DNA of 64,000 bases from Candidatus Nanopelagicales bacterium (GCA_030827125.1 JAURFD010000002.1:186001-250000), one strand, 5' to 3'; positions 37,328 through 46,278 are shown, counted from the first letter of the stretch. Translations and numbers: made by a program. The notes: generated by a model not told the origin, from the sequence alone.

Positions 37328-38362
37328 ATGGCGACAACGAAGCCAATGCAGTTGGGGATGGTCGGCCTCGGCCGAATGGGGGCCAACATCGTCCGGCGCA
37401 TCATGCGCGATGGGCATTCTGCCGTCGTGTACGACCGTGACCCCGCGGTGGTGGCGGAACTCGTCAAGGAGGGTGCCATCGGCGCGGACTCCCCCGCTGA
37501 TCTCGTCGCCAAGATGGAGACACCGCGCAACGTGTGGATCATGGTGCCCGCGGGCGGGATCACCGAGGCGGTCGTCAACGAGTTGGGCGGGCTGCTCGAG
37601 GCTGGTGACGCGATCATCGACGGCGGCAACTCCTACTACCGTGACGACATTCGCCGAGCGGCGGCGCTCAAGCCCAAGGGTGTCCACTACATCGATTGCG
37701 GCACCTCTGGTGGGGTGTGGGGACTCGATCGCGGGTATTCGTTGATGATTGGTGGCGATGACGAGTCCGTGGACCGCCTCGATCCCATTTGGGATTCGGT
37801 AGCGCCCGGTGTTGACGGTGCACCGCGCACCGGGGACCGCACCGGTGAGCTTCTCCCCGGCGAGGCTGGGTGGCTTCATTGTGGCCCCAACGGTGCCGGC
37901 CACTTCGTCAAGATGGTTCACAACGGCATTGAGTACGGAATCATGGCGGCCTACGCGGAAGGGCTGAACATCCTCAAGCACGCCGACACCGGGCTGAAGC
38001 AGCGCACCGCTGACGCCGAAACCGCTCCGTTGGAGCACCCGGAGTTCTACCAGTACTCCTTCGATCTGCCGGCCGTTGCGGAGGTCTGGCGTCGGGGCAG
38101 CGTCATCGGCTCCTGGCTCCTCGACCTCACCGCGCTTGCCCTGGCGAACTCGCCGGATCTCGAAGGCTTCACCGGCCGCGTGTCGGACTCCGGCGAGGGG
38201 CGATGGACCTCGATCGCTGCGATCGAGGAGGGTGTCCCCGCCCCGGTACTCACCGAAGCGCTCTACTCGCGCTTCGACAGTCAGGGCATGGCTGACTTCG
38301 CCTACAAGGTCATGTCAGCACAGCGCAAGGAGTTCGGCGGCCACGACGAGAAGACGTCCTGA
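37328..38362 (+). CDS. gnd: 6-phosphogluconate dehydrogenase, decarboxylating (short GndA/YqeC type)
   Basis: 344 residues from ATG 37328; ATG 37316 and ATG 37346 are also in frame and no ribosome site decides between them. N-terminal Rossmann domain LGMVGLGRMGANIVRRIM, substrate loop IDCGTSGGVWGLDRGYSLMIG and catalytic segment CGPNGAGHFVKMVHNGIEYG. The shorter C-terminal domain places it in the one-domain-repeat (about 300-340 residue) class. It yields ribulose-5-phosphate and reduced pyridine nucleotide. Confidence 0.93.
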   Translation: MATTKPMQLGMVGLGRMGANIVRRIMRDGHSAVVYDRDPAVVAELVKEGAIGADSPADLVAKMETPRNVWIMVPAGGITEAVVNELGGLLEAGDAIIDGGNSYYRDDIRRAAALKPKGVHYIDCGTSGGVWGLDRGYSLMIGGDDESVDRLDPIWDSVAPGVDGAPRTGDRTGELLPGEAGWLHCGPNGAGHFVKMVHNGIEYGIMAAYAEGLNILKHADTGLKQRTADAETAPLEHPEFYQYSFDLPAVAEVWRRGSVIGSWLLDLTALALANSPDLEGFTGRVSDSGEGRWTSIAAIEEGVPAPVLTEALYSRFDSQGMADFAYKVMSAQRKEFGGHDEKTS

Positions 38363-38366
38363 TCGA

Positions 38367-39608
38367 TCATTCGTCACGGTCAAGCAAACGCACCCCGAGC
38401 AACGCATCGGCGGCCTCCGCCACCTGGCAGGGGCCGTCGTGCTCGGGGCCGCCACGTTCCAACGCTTCGCTCGCCCAGCGGTCGAGGACGGCAAGGGCTC
38501 GCGGCGTGTCGAGATCGTCCGCCAGAGCTGCGCGTAGGTCGGCAATGACCGCTGCCGCCACGGGGCCCTGGGCAAGGCGAGCGGCTCGGGACCAGCGGGC
38601 ATGTCGTTCGATTGCCTCCGCCAGGCCCGCATCCGTCCATGCCCAATCCTCGCGATAGTGGTGTGCCGCCACGGCGAGTCGAATCGCGGAGGGGTGAACC
38701 CCGTCCTGCCGCAGGCGATGGACGAAGACCAGATTGCCCAGGGACTTACTCATCTTGTGGCCGCTGAGCCCCACAAGCCCCGCATGGGTGTAGTGCCGCG
38801 CGTAGGGCCATTCACCGGTGAGTACCTCGGCATGCGCCGCGCCCATTTCGTGGTGAGGAAACAGCAGATCGCGGCCGCCCCCCTGGACGTCGAAGGACAT
38901 CCCGAGGTGGTCAAGGGCAATCGCGACGCACTCAATGTGCCATCCGGGCCGGCCGTGTCCCAGCGGGGTGTCCCAGGCGGGCTCCTCGCGTCGCGCCGCT
39001 CGCCACAGCAACGGGTCCAGCGGATGACGCTTGCCCGGTCGCAACGGATCGCCACCGCACTCCCCGAACAATTCGCGCATTCGGTCGTCCGTCGCGTGAC
39101 TCACCTCCCCGAAGAGGGCATCCGCCGACACATCGAAGTAGAGATCGCCTTCGACGTCATACACCGCGCCACGCTTGCGCAACCCTTCGATGCAACGCAC
39201 CACGGACGGAATGGACTCCACGGCCCCGATGTAGTCCCGCGGCGGAATGACGCCGAGCGCCTCCATGTCCTCCCGGAAGAGCTGCGTTTCGCGCTGAGCG
39301 ATGGCGCGCCAGTCCTCTCCGGTCTGGACAGCACGTTCCAGGAGGGGATCGTCAATGTCGGTGACGTTCTGCACGTAGTGGACATCGTGTCCTCGGTCTT
39401 GCCAGTAGCGAGCTACGAGGTCGAAGGTCAGGTAGGTGGCCGCGTGCCCCATGTGTGTGGCGTCATACGGCGTGATCCCGCAGACGTACATCCGCGCGGT
39501 CGCACCGGGATTGGTGGCGCGAACTTCGCGGCTTGCGGCGTCGTAGAGCCGAAGGTCCGGGCCTCGACCGGGCACGTCGGGGATCGCGGGAGTGCGCCAA
39601 GATTCCAC
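38367..39608 (-). CDS. mshC: Cysteine:1D-myo-inosityl 2-amino-2-deoxy-alpha-D-glucopyranoside ligase MshC
   Basis: 413 residues from GTG. It ligates cysteine to GlcN-Ins in mycothiol synthesis. It is a cysteinyl-tRNA synthetase-like catalytic core: [20 protein letters not shown] (zinc Cys and HIGH-like motif), [18 protein letters not shown] (zinc ligands) and [11 protein letters not shown] (KMSKS). It lacks the long anticodon-binding domain of CysRS and has the MshC-specific N-terminus ([14 protein letters not shown]). Its stop lies 4 bases from that of convergent gnd. Confidence 0.96.
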   Translation of the reverse strand: MESWRTPAIPDVPGRGPDLRLYDAASREVRATNPGATARMYVCGITPYDATHMGHAATYLTFDLVARYWQDRGHDVHYVQNVTDIDDPLLERAVQTGEDWRAIAQRETQLFREDMEALGVIPPRDYIGAVESIPSVVRCIEGLRKRGAVYDVEGDLYFDVSADALFGEVSHATDDRMRELFGECGGDPLRPGKRHPLDPLLWRAARREEPAWDTPLGHGRPGWHIECVAIALDHLGMSFDVQGGGRDLLFPHHEMGAAHAEVLTGEWPYARHYTHAGLVGLSGHKMSKSLGNLVFVHRLRQDGVHPSAIRLAVAAHHYREDWAWTDAGLAEAIERHARWSRAARLAQGPVAAAVIADLRAALADDLDTPRALAVLDRWASEALERGGPEHDGPCQVAEAADALLGVRLLDRDE

Positions 39609-39614
39609 GGGGTG

Positions 39615-39620
39615 AGCCTA
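39615..39620 (-). promoter_or_regulatory. TAGGCT -10 box of mshC
   Basis: Minus-strand TAGGCT, CACCCC, then GTG at 39608. No Shine-Dalgarno sequence is present, consistent with a leaderless message. Confidence 0.5.
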
Positions 39621-39630
39621 GTGGCCGGTG

Positions 39631-40419
39631 CTACATAGCCGGCCACGGCAGCGCGGGCCACGCACCCGACGGACTAGGGAAGCAGCCGTCACGGAGAAGG
39701 TCGTTGAGCCGTTGAATCATCGCCAACACTTCGAGCTCGGTGAGGTTAAAGCGAAGGGCCTCCTCCAGGACCGGCAGCCGATCTGCCAGTTGGCGGAGGT
39801 CCAGCAACTCGTCCTCGCGCAGCGGCGAACCCGCCCAGCCCCAGAGCACGGTCCGGAGCTTGTCGTCGACATGGAAGGTGAGCCCGTGGTCAATAGCGGC
39901 CACCGCACCCTCGGGAGTCACCAGGACGTGACCACCCTTCCGGTCGGCGTTGTTGGCCAGGACATCCAGGAGCGCCATACGACGCAGCGCGGGCGTGTCT
40001 GCATGGGCAAGGCAGACGATCTCGCCATCGAGTCCCTCCCCCTGCGCGACGGCGTACCAGCCTTCCGGGACCTGCTCTTCCGGCTGGACCGTGACCGCCT
40101 CGGCATCGGGATCAGTCTCCACCCACAATTGGCAGCTTCCGGGACCGTACGGTCCCTCCTCGCGCCACACAGTCCTCGGCACTAACCCCCAGCCCAGAAT
40201 CTCGTCGAGCGTGGACATGGCTACTTCTCGATGACCCAACGAACCAACCGGGAAGTCCCACAGCGGTCGCTCACCGCGCCGTGGCTTGTAGACGGCTGAC
40301 GCCGAATGAGAGCCCAGATCGCAACGTACCTTGAGCGTCGCATTGCTCGATCCGGCGAGGTGTCCCTCGACGGTCACGTCACCGAAGGTAAGCAGGTCCC
40401 GCTCGTGCTCAGGGGTCAA
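39631..40419 (-). CDS. SCO1664-family protein (PI3/PI4-kinase-like fold)
   Basis: 262 residues from a TTG at 40419 that overlaps the DUF3090 stop (TTGA), which avoids a 25-residue prefix overlapping DUF3090. Conserved parts: SNATLKVRC, SASAVYKPRRGERPLWDFP (lysine in a nucleotide-binding-like strand), LLDVLANNADRKGGHVL and AIDHGLTFHVDDKLRTVLWGW. These resemble the catalytic loop and metal-binding Asp of the PI3/4-kinase superfamily. Substrate unknown. It is always near DUF3090 and mshC in actinobacteria, as here. Confidence 0.82.
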   Translation of the reverse strand: MTPEHERDLLTFGDVTVEGHLAGSSNATLKVRCDLGSHSASAVYKPRRGERPLWDFPVGSLGHREVAMSTLDEILGWGLVPRTVWREEGPYGPGSCQLWVETDPDAEAVTVQPEEQVPEGWYAVAQGEGLDGEIVCLAHADTPALRRMALLDVLANNADRKGGHVLVTPEGAVAAIDHGLTFHVDDKLRTVLWGWAGSPLREDELLDLRQLADRLPVLEEALRFNLTELEVLAMIQRLNDLLRDGCFPSPSGAWPALPWPAM

Positions 40420-40949
40420 ACTCGCCGCCGATAACCGTTGGCTCGCGGACAAATATGCCCACCCACGTCGAGCGGCTGCAAACAGAAGGGACACGGGGGA
40501 CGCCCTGCCGCCACCAGGGCCTTCGCACGTCGGGCAAACGCCGCTGCTCCACCCGGGGAGACCAGCACGCGGAACGTGTCGGGTGCGTCCTCGTCCGCGT
40601 CTTCCCCCACCTCCGCCGGCTCCTCACCCAGCGCATGGGCTTCGACGACGACAGCTTCCTGGGTGGGATCCCACGCCAGTGAGAGGGAACCCACCCGGAA
40701 CTCCTCCTCCAAAGGCACGGACAGCGGATCGTTGTCGTCGGGAACCCCCTTGTCGCCCTCCCGGCCAATCTCGACGAGAAGTTCATCGAGGCGCTCCGCG
40801 AGCAGCGCCACCTGGGCCTTCTCGAGGGCCACACTGGCGATGCGAGAGCCCTCCACGGCTTGGAGGTAGAAGGTCCGCTCACCGGGCATGCCGATCGTGC
40901 CGGCGATGAAACGATCCGGCCAGGCAAAATCGAACACACGGCGAGCCAC
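40416..40949 (-). CDS. DUF3090 family protein
   Basis: 177 residues from GTG. Conserved actinobacterial protein of unknown function. It opens VFDFAWPDRFIAGTIGMPG and GERTFYLQA and closes with a likely zinc site CPFCLQPLDVGGHICPR. An acidic middle part (EEPAEVGEDADEDAPDTF) separates them. It is translationally coupled to the SCO1664 gene and lies 13 bases after the histidine phosphatase. Confidence 0.88.
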   Translation of the reverse strand: MARRVFDFAWPDRFIAGTIGMPGERTFYLQAVEGSRIASVALEKAQVALLAERLDELLVEIGREGDKGVPDDNDPLSVPLEEEFRVGSLSLAWDPTQEAVVVEAHALGEEPAEVGEDADEDAPDTFRVLVSPGGAAAFARRAKALVAAGRPPCPFCLQPLDVGGHICPRANGYRRRV

Positions 40950-40962
40950 GCCCCCACCGTAC

Positions 40963-41643
40963 CTAGCGTTGCCCGGACCCGCCGCCCACGGCGGCGGCCG
41001 AGGAGCGACGTCGCCGTGCGACGGCCAGGTCGCTGAGATCCGAGGCCATGTCGTTCATGCGCAACACGGTGGTTCCGTCCTTGGTGTAGCGCACGACGGA
41101 GATGGAGGCGGGGTCCACAACGATGCGCTGGAATGTGTCGAGGTGCATTCCAAGGGCGTCGCAGAGGATCGACTTGATCACGTCGCCGTGACTGACGACG
41201 ACGTAAAGCCCTCGCGGCCCCACACGCGCATTCCAGTCGTGTACCGCGGCCACTGCGCGCTGCTGCATGTGCAGCATCGACTCACCCTCGGGGAAAGTCA
41301 CCGCACTGGGCCGGGCCTGGACCGTCTTCCACAGTGGCTCCTTGGCCAGATCCTTCAGCGCTTTGCCCGTCCAGTCACCGTATTCGCACTCACCAGCGCG
41401 GTCGTCAACGTCGACCGTGATCGGGCGACGCTGGGCTGCTGCGATCGCCGCGGCCGTCTCCCGGGTGCGATCCAGCGGGCTGGAGACGATGGCGGACAGC
41501 GACAGCGGAGCCAGACGCTGGGCCGCGGCCTCTGCCTGCTGACGGCCGACGTCATCAAGGTGAACGTCAGGTGTCCAACCCGCAAGCACGCCGGTCGCGT
41601 TCGCCGTCGTGCGACCATGACGGACCAGGACAACAACGCTCAT
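40963..41643 (-). CDS. Histidine phosphatase family protein (phosphoglycerate mutase-like)
   Basis: 226 residues from ATG 41643. Branch-1 histidine phosphatase: VVVLVRHGRTTANATGVLAG (phospho-His in RHG), SSPLDRTRETAAAI, AGECEYGDWTGKAL and VVSHGDVIKSI. It dephosphorylates an unknown small phosphoester; the family is sometimes labelled broad-specificity phosphatase (MSMEG_4193 type). The upstream -10-like TAGTCT lies 7 bases from the start. Confidence 0.9.
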   Translation of the reverse strand: MSVVVLVRHGRTTANATGVLAGWTPDVHLDDVGRQQAEAAAQRLAPLSLSAIVSSPLDRTRETAAAIAAAQRRPITVDVDDRAGECEYGDWTGKALKDLAKEPLWKTVQARPSAVTFPEGESMLHMQQRAVAAVHDWNARVGPRGLYVVVSHGDVIKSILCDALGMHLDTFQRIVVDPASISVVRYTKDGTTVLRMNDMASDLSDLAVARRRRSSAAAVGGGSGQR

Positions 41644-41672
41644 AAACGGAAGACTAGCCTCCGCGTGATCCG

Positions 41673-41730
41673 CGAGTGTGCACTCGCGCGCGCGAATTAG
41701 GCGCCTATCGTGCGCGGGAGAGCACACTCG
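41673..41730. repeat. Long imperfect palindrome between uppP and the phosphatase gene
   Basis: CGAGTGTGC (41673-41681) pairs with GCACACTCG (41722-41730); inside, GC-rich arms pair imperfectly and the centre contains the perfect palindrome TAGGCGCCTA (41698-41707). It lies after the uppP stop (minus strand), where a terminator would fit, and before the phosphatase start where an operator would fit. Confidence 0.5.
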
Positions 41731-41742
41731 GCGTTGGGTGGC

Positions 41743-42564
41743 CTAGGTGGCGGTGATGACTCCCGTCGACAACAGGACCACGATCAGCGCGGCGAGGCCG
41801 AGACGGTAGAACACGAACGGCCGGAAGGAGTTCGTCTGCAGGTAGCGGATGAGCCAAGCGATCACCAGGTAGCCAATGGCGAACGCAATCAAGGTGGCCA
41901 CAATGGTCTGCCCCCACTGCACGTTCGCATCGCTGCTGATCTTCGTGGCCTCATACAGTCCGGATGCCAGCACGGCGGGGATGGCCAGCAGGAAGGCATA
42001 CCGGGTGGCGGCTTCGCGGGTGTAGCCGAGGGCGAGTCCCATCGAGATCGTGGCCCCCGATCGGGACACGCCCGGGATCAGCGCGGCAGCCTGGGCGATG
42101 CCAAAGAGCCCGGCATCGCGCGCGCGCAGGTCGTCGATGGGCTTGATCCGACTCCCGAGCGCATCAGCGACGCCGAGAATGACACCGAAGATCGCGAGCA
42201 TGGCTGCCGTGATCCACAGGTTGCGCGCCACCGTCTCGATCTGATTCTGAAACACCAGACCGAGTACGGCGATGGGGATAGTGCCCAGGATGACGTACCA
42301 GCCCATCCGGGCGTCGAGTTCGCGGCGGCGCTCACGATGGACAAGGCTTGAGGACCAGACTCTAATGATGCGCGCGATGTCATGGCGGAAGTAGATGAGC
42401 ACGGCGGTTTCCGTGCCGATCTGACTCACCGCGGTGAACGCCGCACCGGGGTCACCCCACCCGAACAGACGCGAGATCACCAGCAGGTGGGCGCTGGAGG
42501 AAATAGGGAGGAACTCGGTCAGCCCTTGGACGACACCGAGAACGACCGCTTCAAACCAACTCAC
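41743..42564 (-). CDS. uppP: Undecaprenyl-diphosphatase (bacitracin resistance type)
   Basis: 273 residues from GTG with about eight membrane segments. Removes a phosphate from undecaprenyl diphosphate to recycle the cell-wall lipid carrier. Signatures: VVQGLTEFLPISSSAHLLV, the (E/Q)xxxE region in SQIGTETAVLIYFRHD and PGVSRSGATISMGLALG. Its start overlaps the LLM gene stop by GTGA. Confidence 0.96.
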   Translation of the reverse strand: MSWFEAVVLGVVQGLTEFLPISSSAHLLVISRLFGWGDPGAAFTAVSQIGTETAVLIYFRHDIARIIRVWSSSLVHRERRRELDARMGWYVILGTIPIAVLGLVFQNQIETVARNLWITAAMLAIFGVILGVADALGSRIKPIDDLRARDAGLFGIAQAAALIPGVSRSGATISMGLALGYTREAATRYAFLLAIPAVLASGLYEATKISSDANVQWGQTIVATLIAFAIGYLVIAWLIRYLQTNSFRPFVFYRLGLAALIVVLLSTGVITAT

Positions 42565-43619
42565 CGTTGATCGACCGGGAAGCCCGCCTCCGCCATGAGT
42601 TCCGGCATTGCGCGGACGGTTGCGAGGCGCTCCTCCAGCGATCCGGCATAGATGGCCACGGTGAGGGTGGTTACGCCGGCCGCCGCGTAGTCACGCAGGC
42701 GCGCCACGATCTGGTCGGGGGTGCCGATGAGGGAGGTCCGCTCAATGAACTCCCGGGGGATTGCCGCGGCCGCCCCGACGTAGTCGCGAGACAGGTATAG
42801 CTCCTGCACCTGCGCCGCGGCCTCCGCATAGCCCATGCGCGAAGCCAGGGCGTTGTAGAAGTTCTTGTCGCGCGAACCCATCCCGCCGACGTAGAGGGCG
42901 CTGTAGGCGCGTACGGGCTGCGCGCATGCGTCGAGATCGTCACCCATCACGACGGGCACCGTGGGCACGATGTCGAATCCCTCGAGCGTCTTGCCCGCGC
43001 GCTCGCGTCCCGTCCGGATGTGGCCGAGGAGTTCGTCGGCGTACTCGGGTGAATAGAAGACGGCAAGCCAGCCATCCGCGATTTCGCCCGCCAACTCGAG
43101 GTTGCGCGGCCCAACCGCAGCGAGATAGATCGGCAGGTACTCGCGCACGGGATGCACCGTGAGAGTGAGCGCCTTACCCGGTCCGTCGGGCAACGGCAGG
43201 GTGAAGAACTCGCCCTCGTAGGACAGGCGTTCGCGGCGCAGCGCCTTGCGCACGATGTCGATGTACTCCCGAGTGCGCGTTAGCGGCTTGTCGAAACGCA
43301 CACCATGCCAGCCCTCGGACACCTGCGGCCCCGAGACGCCCAGACCCAAACGGAAGCGACCTCCGGACAGCGTGTCCAAGGTTGCTGCCGTCATGGCGGT
43401 GTTGGCCGGCGTACGCCCGGGAATTTGGAAAACCGCCGAGCCCACGTCGATGTGTTGGGTTTGTGCCGCGATCCAGGTGAGCACCGTGGCGGCATCGGAT
43501 CCGTACGCCTCGGCTGCCCACACGACGCTGTATCCCGACTCGTCCGCAGCGCGCGCGAGTGCGAGGTTGTCAGCATCGTTGCCCATACCCCAATATCCGA
43601 GATTCAGTCCTAGCCGCAT
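42561..43619 (-). CDS. LLM-class (F420-type) oxidoreductase
   Basis: 352 residues from ATG with GGAAGGAGAG upstream. Luciferase-like TIM barrel: LGLNLGYWGMGNDADNLALA, AAEAYGSDAATVLTWIA, GRFRLGLGVSGPQVSEGWHG and VHPVREYLPIYLAAVGP. The family usually uses reduced F420 in actinobacteria, but FMN is not excluded. Substrate unknown. Coupled to uppP by a 4-base overlap and divergent from the aldo-keto reductase gene. Confidence 0.88.
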   Translation of the reverse strand: MRLGLNLGYWGMGNDADNLALARAADESGYSVVWAAEAYGSDAATVLTWIAAQTQHIDVGSAVFQIPGRTPANTAMTAATLDTLSGGRFRLGLGVSGPQVSEGWHGVRFDKPLTRTREYIDIVRKALRRERLSYEGEFFTLPLPDGPGKALTLTVHPVREYLPIYLAAVGPRNLELAGEIADGWLAVFYSPEYADELLGHIRTGRERAGKTLEGFDIVPTVPVVMGDDLDACAQPVRAYSALYVGGMGSRDKNFYNALASRMGYAEAAAQVQELYLSRDYVGAAAAIPREFIERTSLIGTPDQIVARLRDYAAAGVTTLTVAIYAGSLEERLATVRAMPELMAEAGFPVDQR

Positions 43620-43669
43620 GACTCTCCTTCCGGGCGTGTCCTGCGAGGGTATCTGGCTACCGCGGTCAC

Positions 43670-43675
43670 TAGGTT
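43670..43675 (+). promoter_or_regulatory. TAGGTT -10 box of the aldo-keto reductase-like gene
   Basis: TAGGTT, GAGGGA, then GTG at 43682. Confidence 0.5.
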
Positions 43676-43681
43676 GAGGGA

Positions 43682-44590
43682 GTGCAGCAACGACGCTTGG
43701 GTGGCTCCGGACTCGAGGTCGGCTGGCTCGGATTGGCGCCCGAAGCGATGCTGCGTCAGCCCGAGGACTTGATCACGGCCCTGGACGCCCTGGTGGATGC
43801 CGGAGGTGACCTGGTCCAGGTCACCCCTCCGATACTCACGCGCGAGAGCGAGCCCACCCCGTTGGCGCAGATCCTCCGCGACCCAGGTCGACGGCGCCTG
43901 CTCCGGCTCTACCTAAGGTCGTCGGAGGCGACTCGCGGCAGTTTGCTGAGTCAGTTGGACACGGCCCTCGACGCGCTCGGGACTGACAGCATTGATGTGT
44001 GGACCCTTGATACCTGGTCCACGGGCTGGCACGAAATTGCCTCGGCCGCCTCGGTGGCCTTGGCCAGCGGCCGCGTGCACTACGTGGGACTCGGCATGCC
44101 TCGCACCTGGCAGGACGTCGCGCTCGCCGGGGCCATCCAGTGCGGCCCTCCGGGGGCGGCGGTATCGGCGCTCAGTGCCGCCTACTCCCTCCTGGACCGA
44201 GCCGCTGACCGAGATCGTCTCCCGGCCGCGCAGGCTCTGAACGCGGGCTTCATCGCCGGTGCTCCACTCGCCCACGGCGTTCTCACCGGCAAGTACCGGC
44301 ACGGCACTCCCCCGGATTCGCGGGGTGCGTCCGAGACGCACGGCTCGACCATCCGCGCGCTCCTCGAGGGGCCGCGGCGTCCGGTGCTCGAAGGACTTCT
44401 GGCGGCAGCCGACGGCTTGTCGACTTCTCCGGCGTCGGTGGCTCTCGCGTGGATTCGTGACGTACCGGGCGTGAGCGCCGCCGTCGTGAGTGCGCGGACG
44501 ATTCACCAGTGGCGTGGGTTGCTCGGAAGCGATGGTGTGGTCCTGCCGCACGAGATACGGTCGGCTTTAGACGACGTGTCCGCCGTGTAG
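43682..44590 (+). CDS. Aldo-keto reductase fold protein, catalytic residues missing
   Basis: 302 residues from GTG. The AKR barrel is recognisable from RLGGSGLEVGWLGL, SLLSQLDTALDALGTDSIDVW, SGRVHYVGLGMP, AYSLLDRAADRD, GAPLAHGVLTGKY and SPASVALAWIRDVPGVSAAVVSA. However the catalytic Asp and Tyr (normally in an FDTAxxYG segment) are replaced by LVQVTPPIL, the Lys strand reads LRLYLRSS, and the His strand reads DVWTLDTW. It therefore looks like a pseudo-enzyme that may still bind a cofactor or act structurally. It is followed by a DUF5703 gene, a pair seen in other actinobacteria. Confidence 0.8.
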   Translation: MQQRRLGGSGLEVGWLGLAPEAMLRQPEDLITALDALVDAGGDLVQVTPPILTRESEPTPLAQILRDPGRRRLLRLYLRSSEATRGSLLSQLDTALDALGTDSIDVWTLDTWSTGWHEIASAASVALASGRVHYVGLGMPRTWQDVALAGAIQCGPPGAAVSALSAAYSLLDRAADRDRLPAAQALNAGFIAGAPLAHGVLTGKYRHGTPPDSRGASETHGSTIRALLEGPRRPVLEGLLAAADGLSTSPASVALAWIRDVPGVSAAVVSARTIHQWRGLLGSDGVVLPHEIRSALDDVSAV

Positions 44591-44608
44591 GTGGGGGAAG
44601 GGAGACCG

Positions 44609-44797
44609 ATGGCCCCGACCTACGAGTACCGGCAGTTCTCACTCCCCCGCGGTACGAGCCGTGACACGGCACGCTCAGTGCTGACCGAGTACGCCGAATA
44701 CGGCCATTGGGAACTCGCCCGCTCGCGTATCTATCCCGATGGTCGCCGGCAGGTATGGCTCCGCCGCAAGGTCATGCGGGTCGCGCGAACCGCGTAG
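44609..44797 (+). CDS. DUF5703 family small protein
   Basis: 62 residues from ATG 44609, preceded by GGGAAGGGAG; a GTG at 44591 is in frame but less likely. Sequence features YEYRQFSLPRGTSRDTARSV, AEYGHWELARSRIYPDGRR and a basic C-terminus (WLRRKVMRVARTA). No known function. It lies 18 bases after the aldo-keto reductase-like gene and probably shares its transcript. Confidence 0.85.
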   Translation: MAPTYEYRQFSLPRGTSRDTARSVLTEYAEYGHWELARSRIYPDGRRQVWLRRKVMRVARTA

Positions 44798-44798
44798 A

Positions 44799-46115
44799 TC
44801 AGGCAGTCTCGAGGAACCTCGCGAGCACTCGAACCCCGAAGCCCACCGAGTCCATGGGAACGCGCTCATCGACTCCGTGGAAGAGGGATGCGAAGTCCAG
44901 ATCCGGCGGCAACTGCAAGGGCGAGAATCCATAGCCGCGGATGCCGAGCCGGGAGAAGGCTTTCGCGTCTGTACCCGCCGACAGGATGTACGGCGCCACC
45001 ATGGCTCCCGGATCCTCCGCCACCAGCGCCTGCGTCATCGCCTCGACCAGGGGAACGTCGTACGGCGCCTCAATGGCCACGTCATGAGATTCGAATTCGC
45101 GGCGCACCCGAGGACCTATCAGTCGATCCACCTCGGCGAGGAACTCATCCTCCGCCCCCGGGACAAACCGACCATCGACACCTGCTGTTGCCTCACCGGG
45201 GATCACGTTGACTTTGTAGCCCGCATTTAACATCGTCGGGTTGGTGACGTGACGGGTGCCCGCACCGATGAGGCGCGCGAGAGGACCGAGTTGATCACGC
45301 AGCGCGACGGTGTCGGCTAGGTCGATGTCGATGCCGTAAGCCTCGGAGATGGCCGCCACCATCCGCTCCGCGGTCGGGCTCAAGCACACCGGCCAGTCGT
45401 GCCGAGCAAGTCGGGACACCGCCTCGGCTACCTCCGTAACCGCGTTGTCGTCATTCAGCATCGAGCCGTGCCCCGCCGTCCCCTGCGCGATCAGGCGCAT
45501 CCAGGCGATGCCCTTCTCAGCCGTCTGGATGAGATACAGCCGGCGGTTCTCCGCCACCGTGAGCGAGAAACCACCCACCTCGCCGACGGCCTCCTCGACA
45601 CCGGCGAACATGTCCGGGCGGTTGTCCACCAGCCAATGGGAACCGTGTCGACCGCCGGCCTCCTCATCGGGAAGCAAGAGGATCACCAGGTCGCGGGCGG
45701 GTCGCTCGCCGGTACGCGCCCAATGCCGTGCGAGCGAGAGGATCATCGCGTCGGTGTCCTTCATGTCGACGGCGCCGCGGCCCCAGACCATGTCGCCCTC
45801 CACCTCGGCGGCGAACGGTGGCACCCGCCAATCCGCCGGATGCGCTGGTACGACGTCGAGATGGCCGTGCAGAAGCAGCGGAGGGCGGGTGGAGTCGTGA
45901 CCGGATATCCGGGCATAGACCCCCTGGCGCCGACCCGATGTGGTCGAGAACCGCTCGCAGTCCAAGCCCACCTCGGTCAGCAACGACTCCACGTACTCGG
46001 CGGCCGCAGCCTCGCCGACGGTTCCGTCGGTACCGTCATTGGTGGAGTCGATGCGGATGAGATCACGCAGGATCGTCACCGCATCGGCGGCGAGGTCAGG
46101 GCTCGAGTTCGACAT
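44799..46115 (-). CDS. M20-family metallopeptidase
   Basis: 438 residues from ATG 46115. Zinc peptidase with LLHGHLDVVPAHPADW (His and Asp region), VWGRGAVDMKDTDAM (bridging Asp), LLPDEEAGGRHGSHWL (catalytic Glu pair) and the dimerisation domain (TAGHGSMLNDDNAVTEVAEA). C-terminal ligand region LSAGTDAKAFSRLGIRGYG. Substrates of the M20 family are dipeptides or N-acyl amino acids; the exact one is unknown. It converges with DUF5703 and diverges from tRNA-Leu. Confidence 0.9.
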   Translation of the reverse strand: MSNSSPDLAADAVTILRDLIRIDSTNDGTDGTVGEAAAAEYVESLLTEVGLDCERFSTTSGRRQGVYARISGHDSTRPPLLLHGHLDVVPAHPADWRVPPFAAEVEGDMVWGRGAVDMKDTDAMILSLARHWARTGERPARDLVILLLPDEEAGGRHGSHWLVDNRPDMFAGVEEAVGEVGGFSLTVAENRRLYLIQTAEKGIAWMRLIAQGTAGHGSMLNDDNAVTEVAEAVSRLARHDWPVCLSPTAERMVAAISEAYGIDIDLADTVALRDQLGPLARLIGAGTRHVTNPTMLNAGYKVNVIPGEATAGVDGRFVPGAEDEFLAEVDRLIGPRVRREFESHDVAIEAPYDVPLVEAMTQALVAEDPGAMVAPYILSAGTDAKAFSRLGIRGYGFSPLQLPPDLDFASLFHGVDERVPMDSVGFGVRVLARFLETA

Positions 46116-46186
46116 AGGCCTATCCTGCCTTCCGGAGCGCGGTTCGGTGTTGTTATCCTCCCGCAGGGCGGTTCGCCGCCCCACTG

Positions 46187-46272
46187 GTCCGGGTGGCGGA
46201 ATTGGCAGACGCGCTAGCTTGAGGTGCTAGTGCCCTTTGCGGGGCATGGGGGTTCAAGTCCCCCCTCGGACA
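46187..46272 (+). tRNA. tRNA-Leu (anticodon GAG)
   Basis: 86-base class II tRNA. The acceptor arm GTCCGGG pairs with CTCGGAC (one G-T pair). The anticodon stem-loop is CTAGC-TTGAGGT-GCTAG with GAG at its centre. A long variable arm (TGCCCTTTGCGGGGCA) and the T arm GGGGGTTCAAGTCCCCC follow. The discriminator is A; CCA is not encoded. It decodes CUC and CUU. Confidence 0.97.
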
Positions 46273-46278
46273 CCGAAC

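Noticed and set aside
36007-37440. 477-residue plus-strand open frame opposite pgi
   Set aside because: Mirror frame of pgi with no recognisable motif; it also runs across the gnd start.
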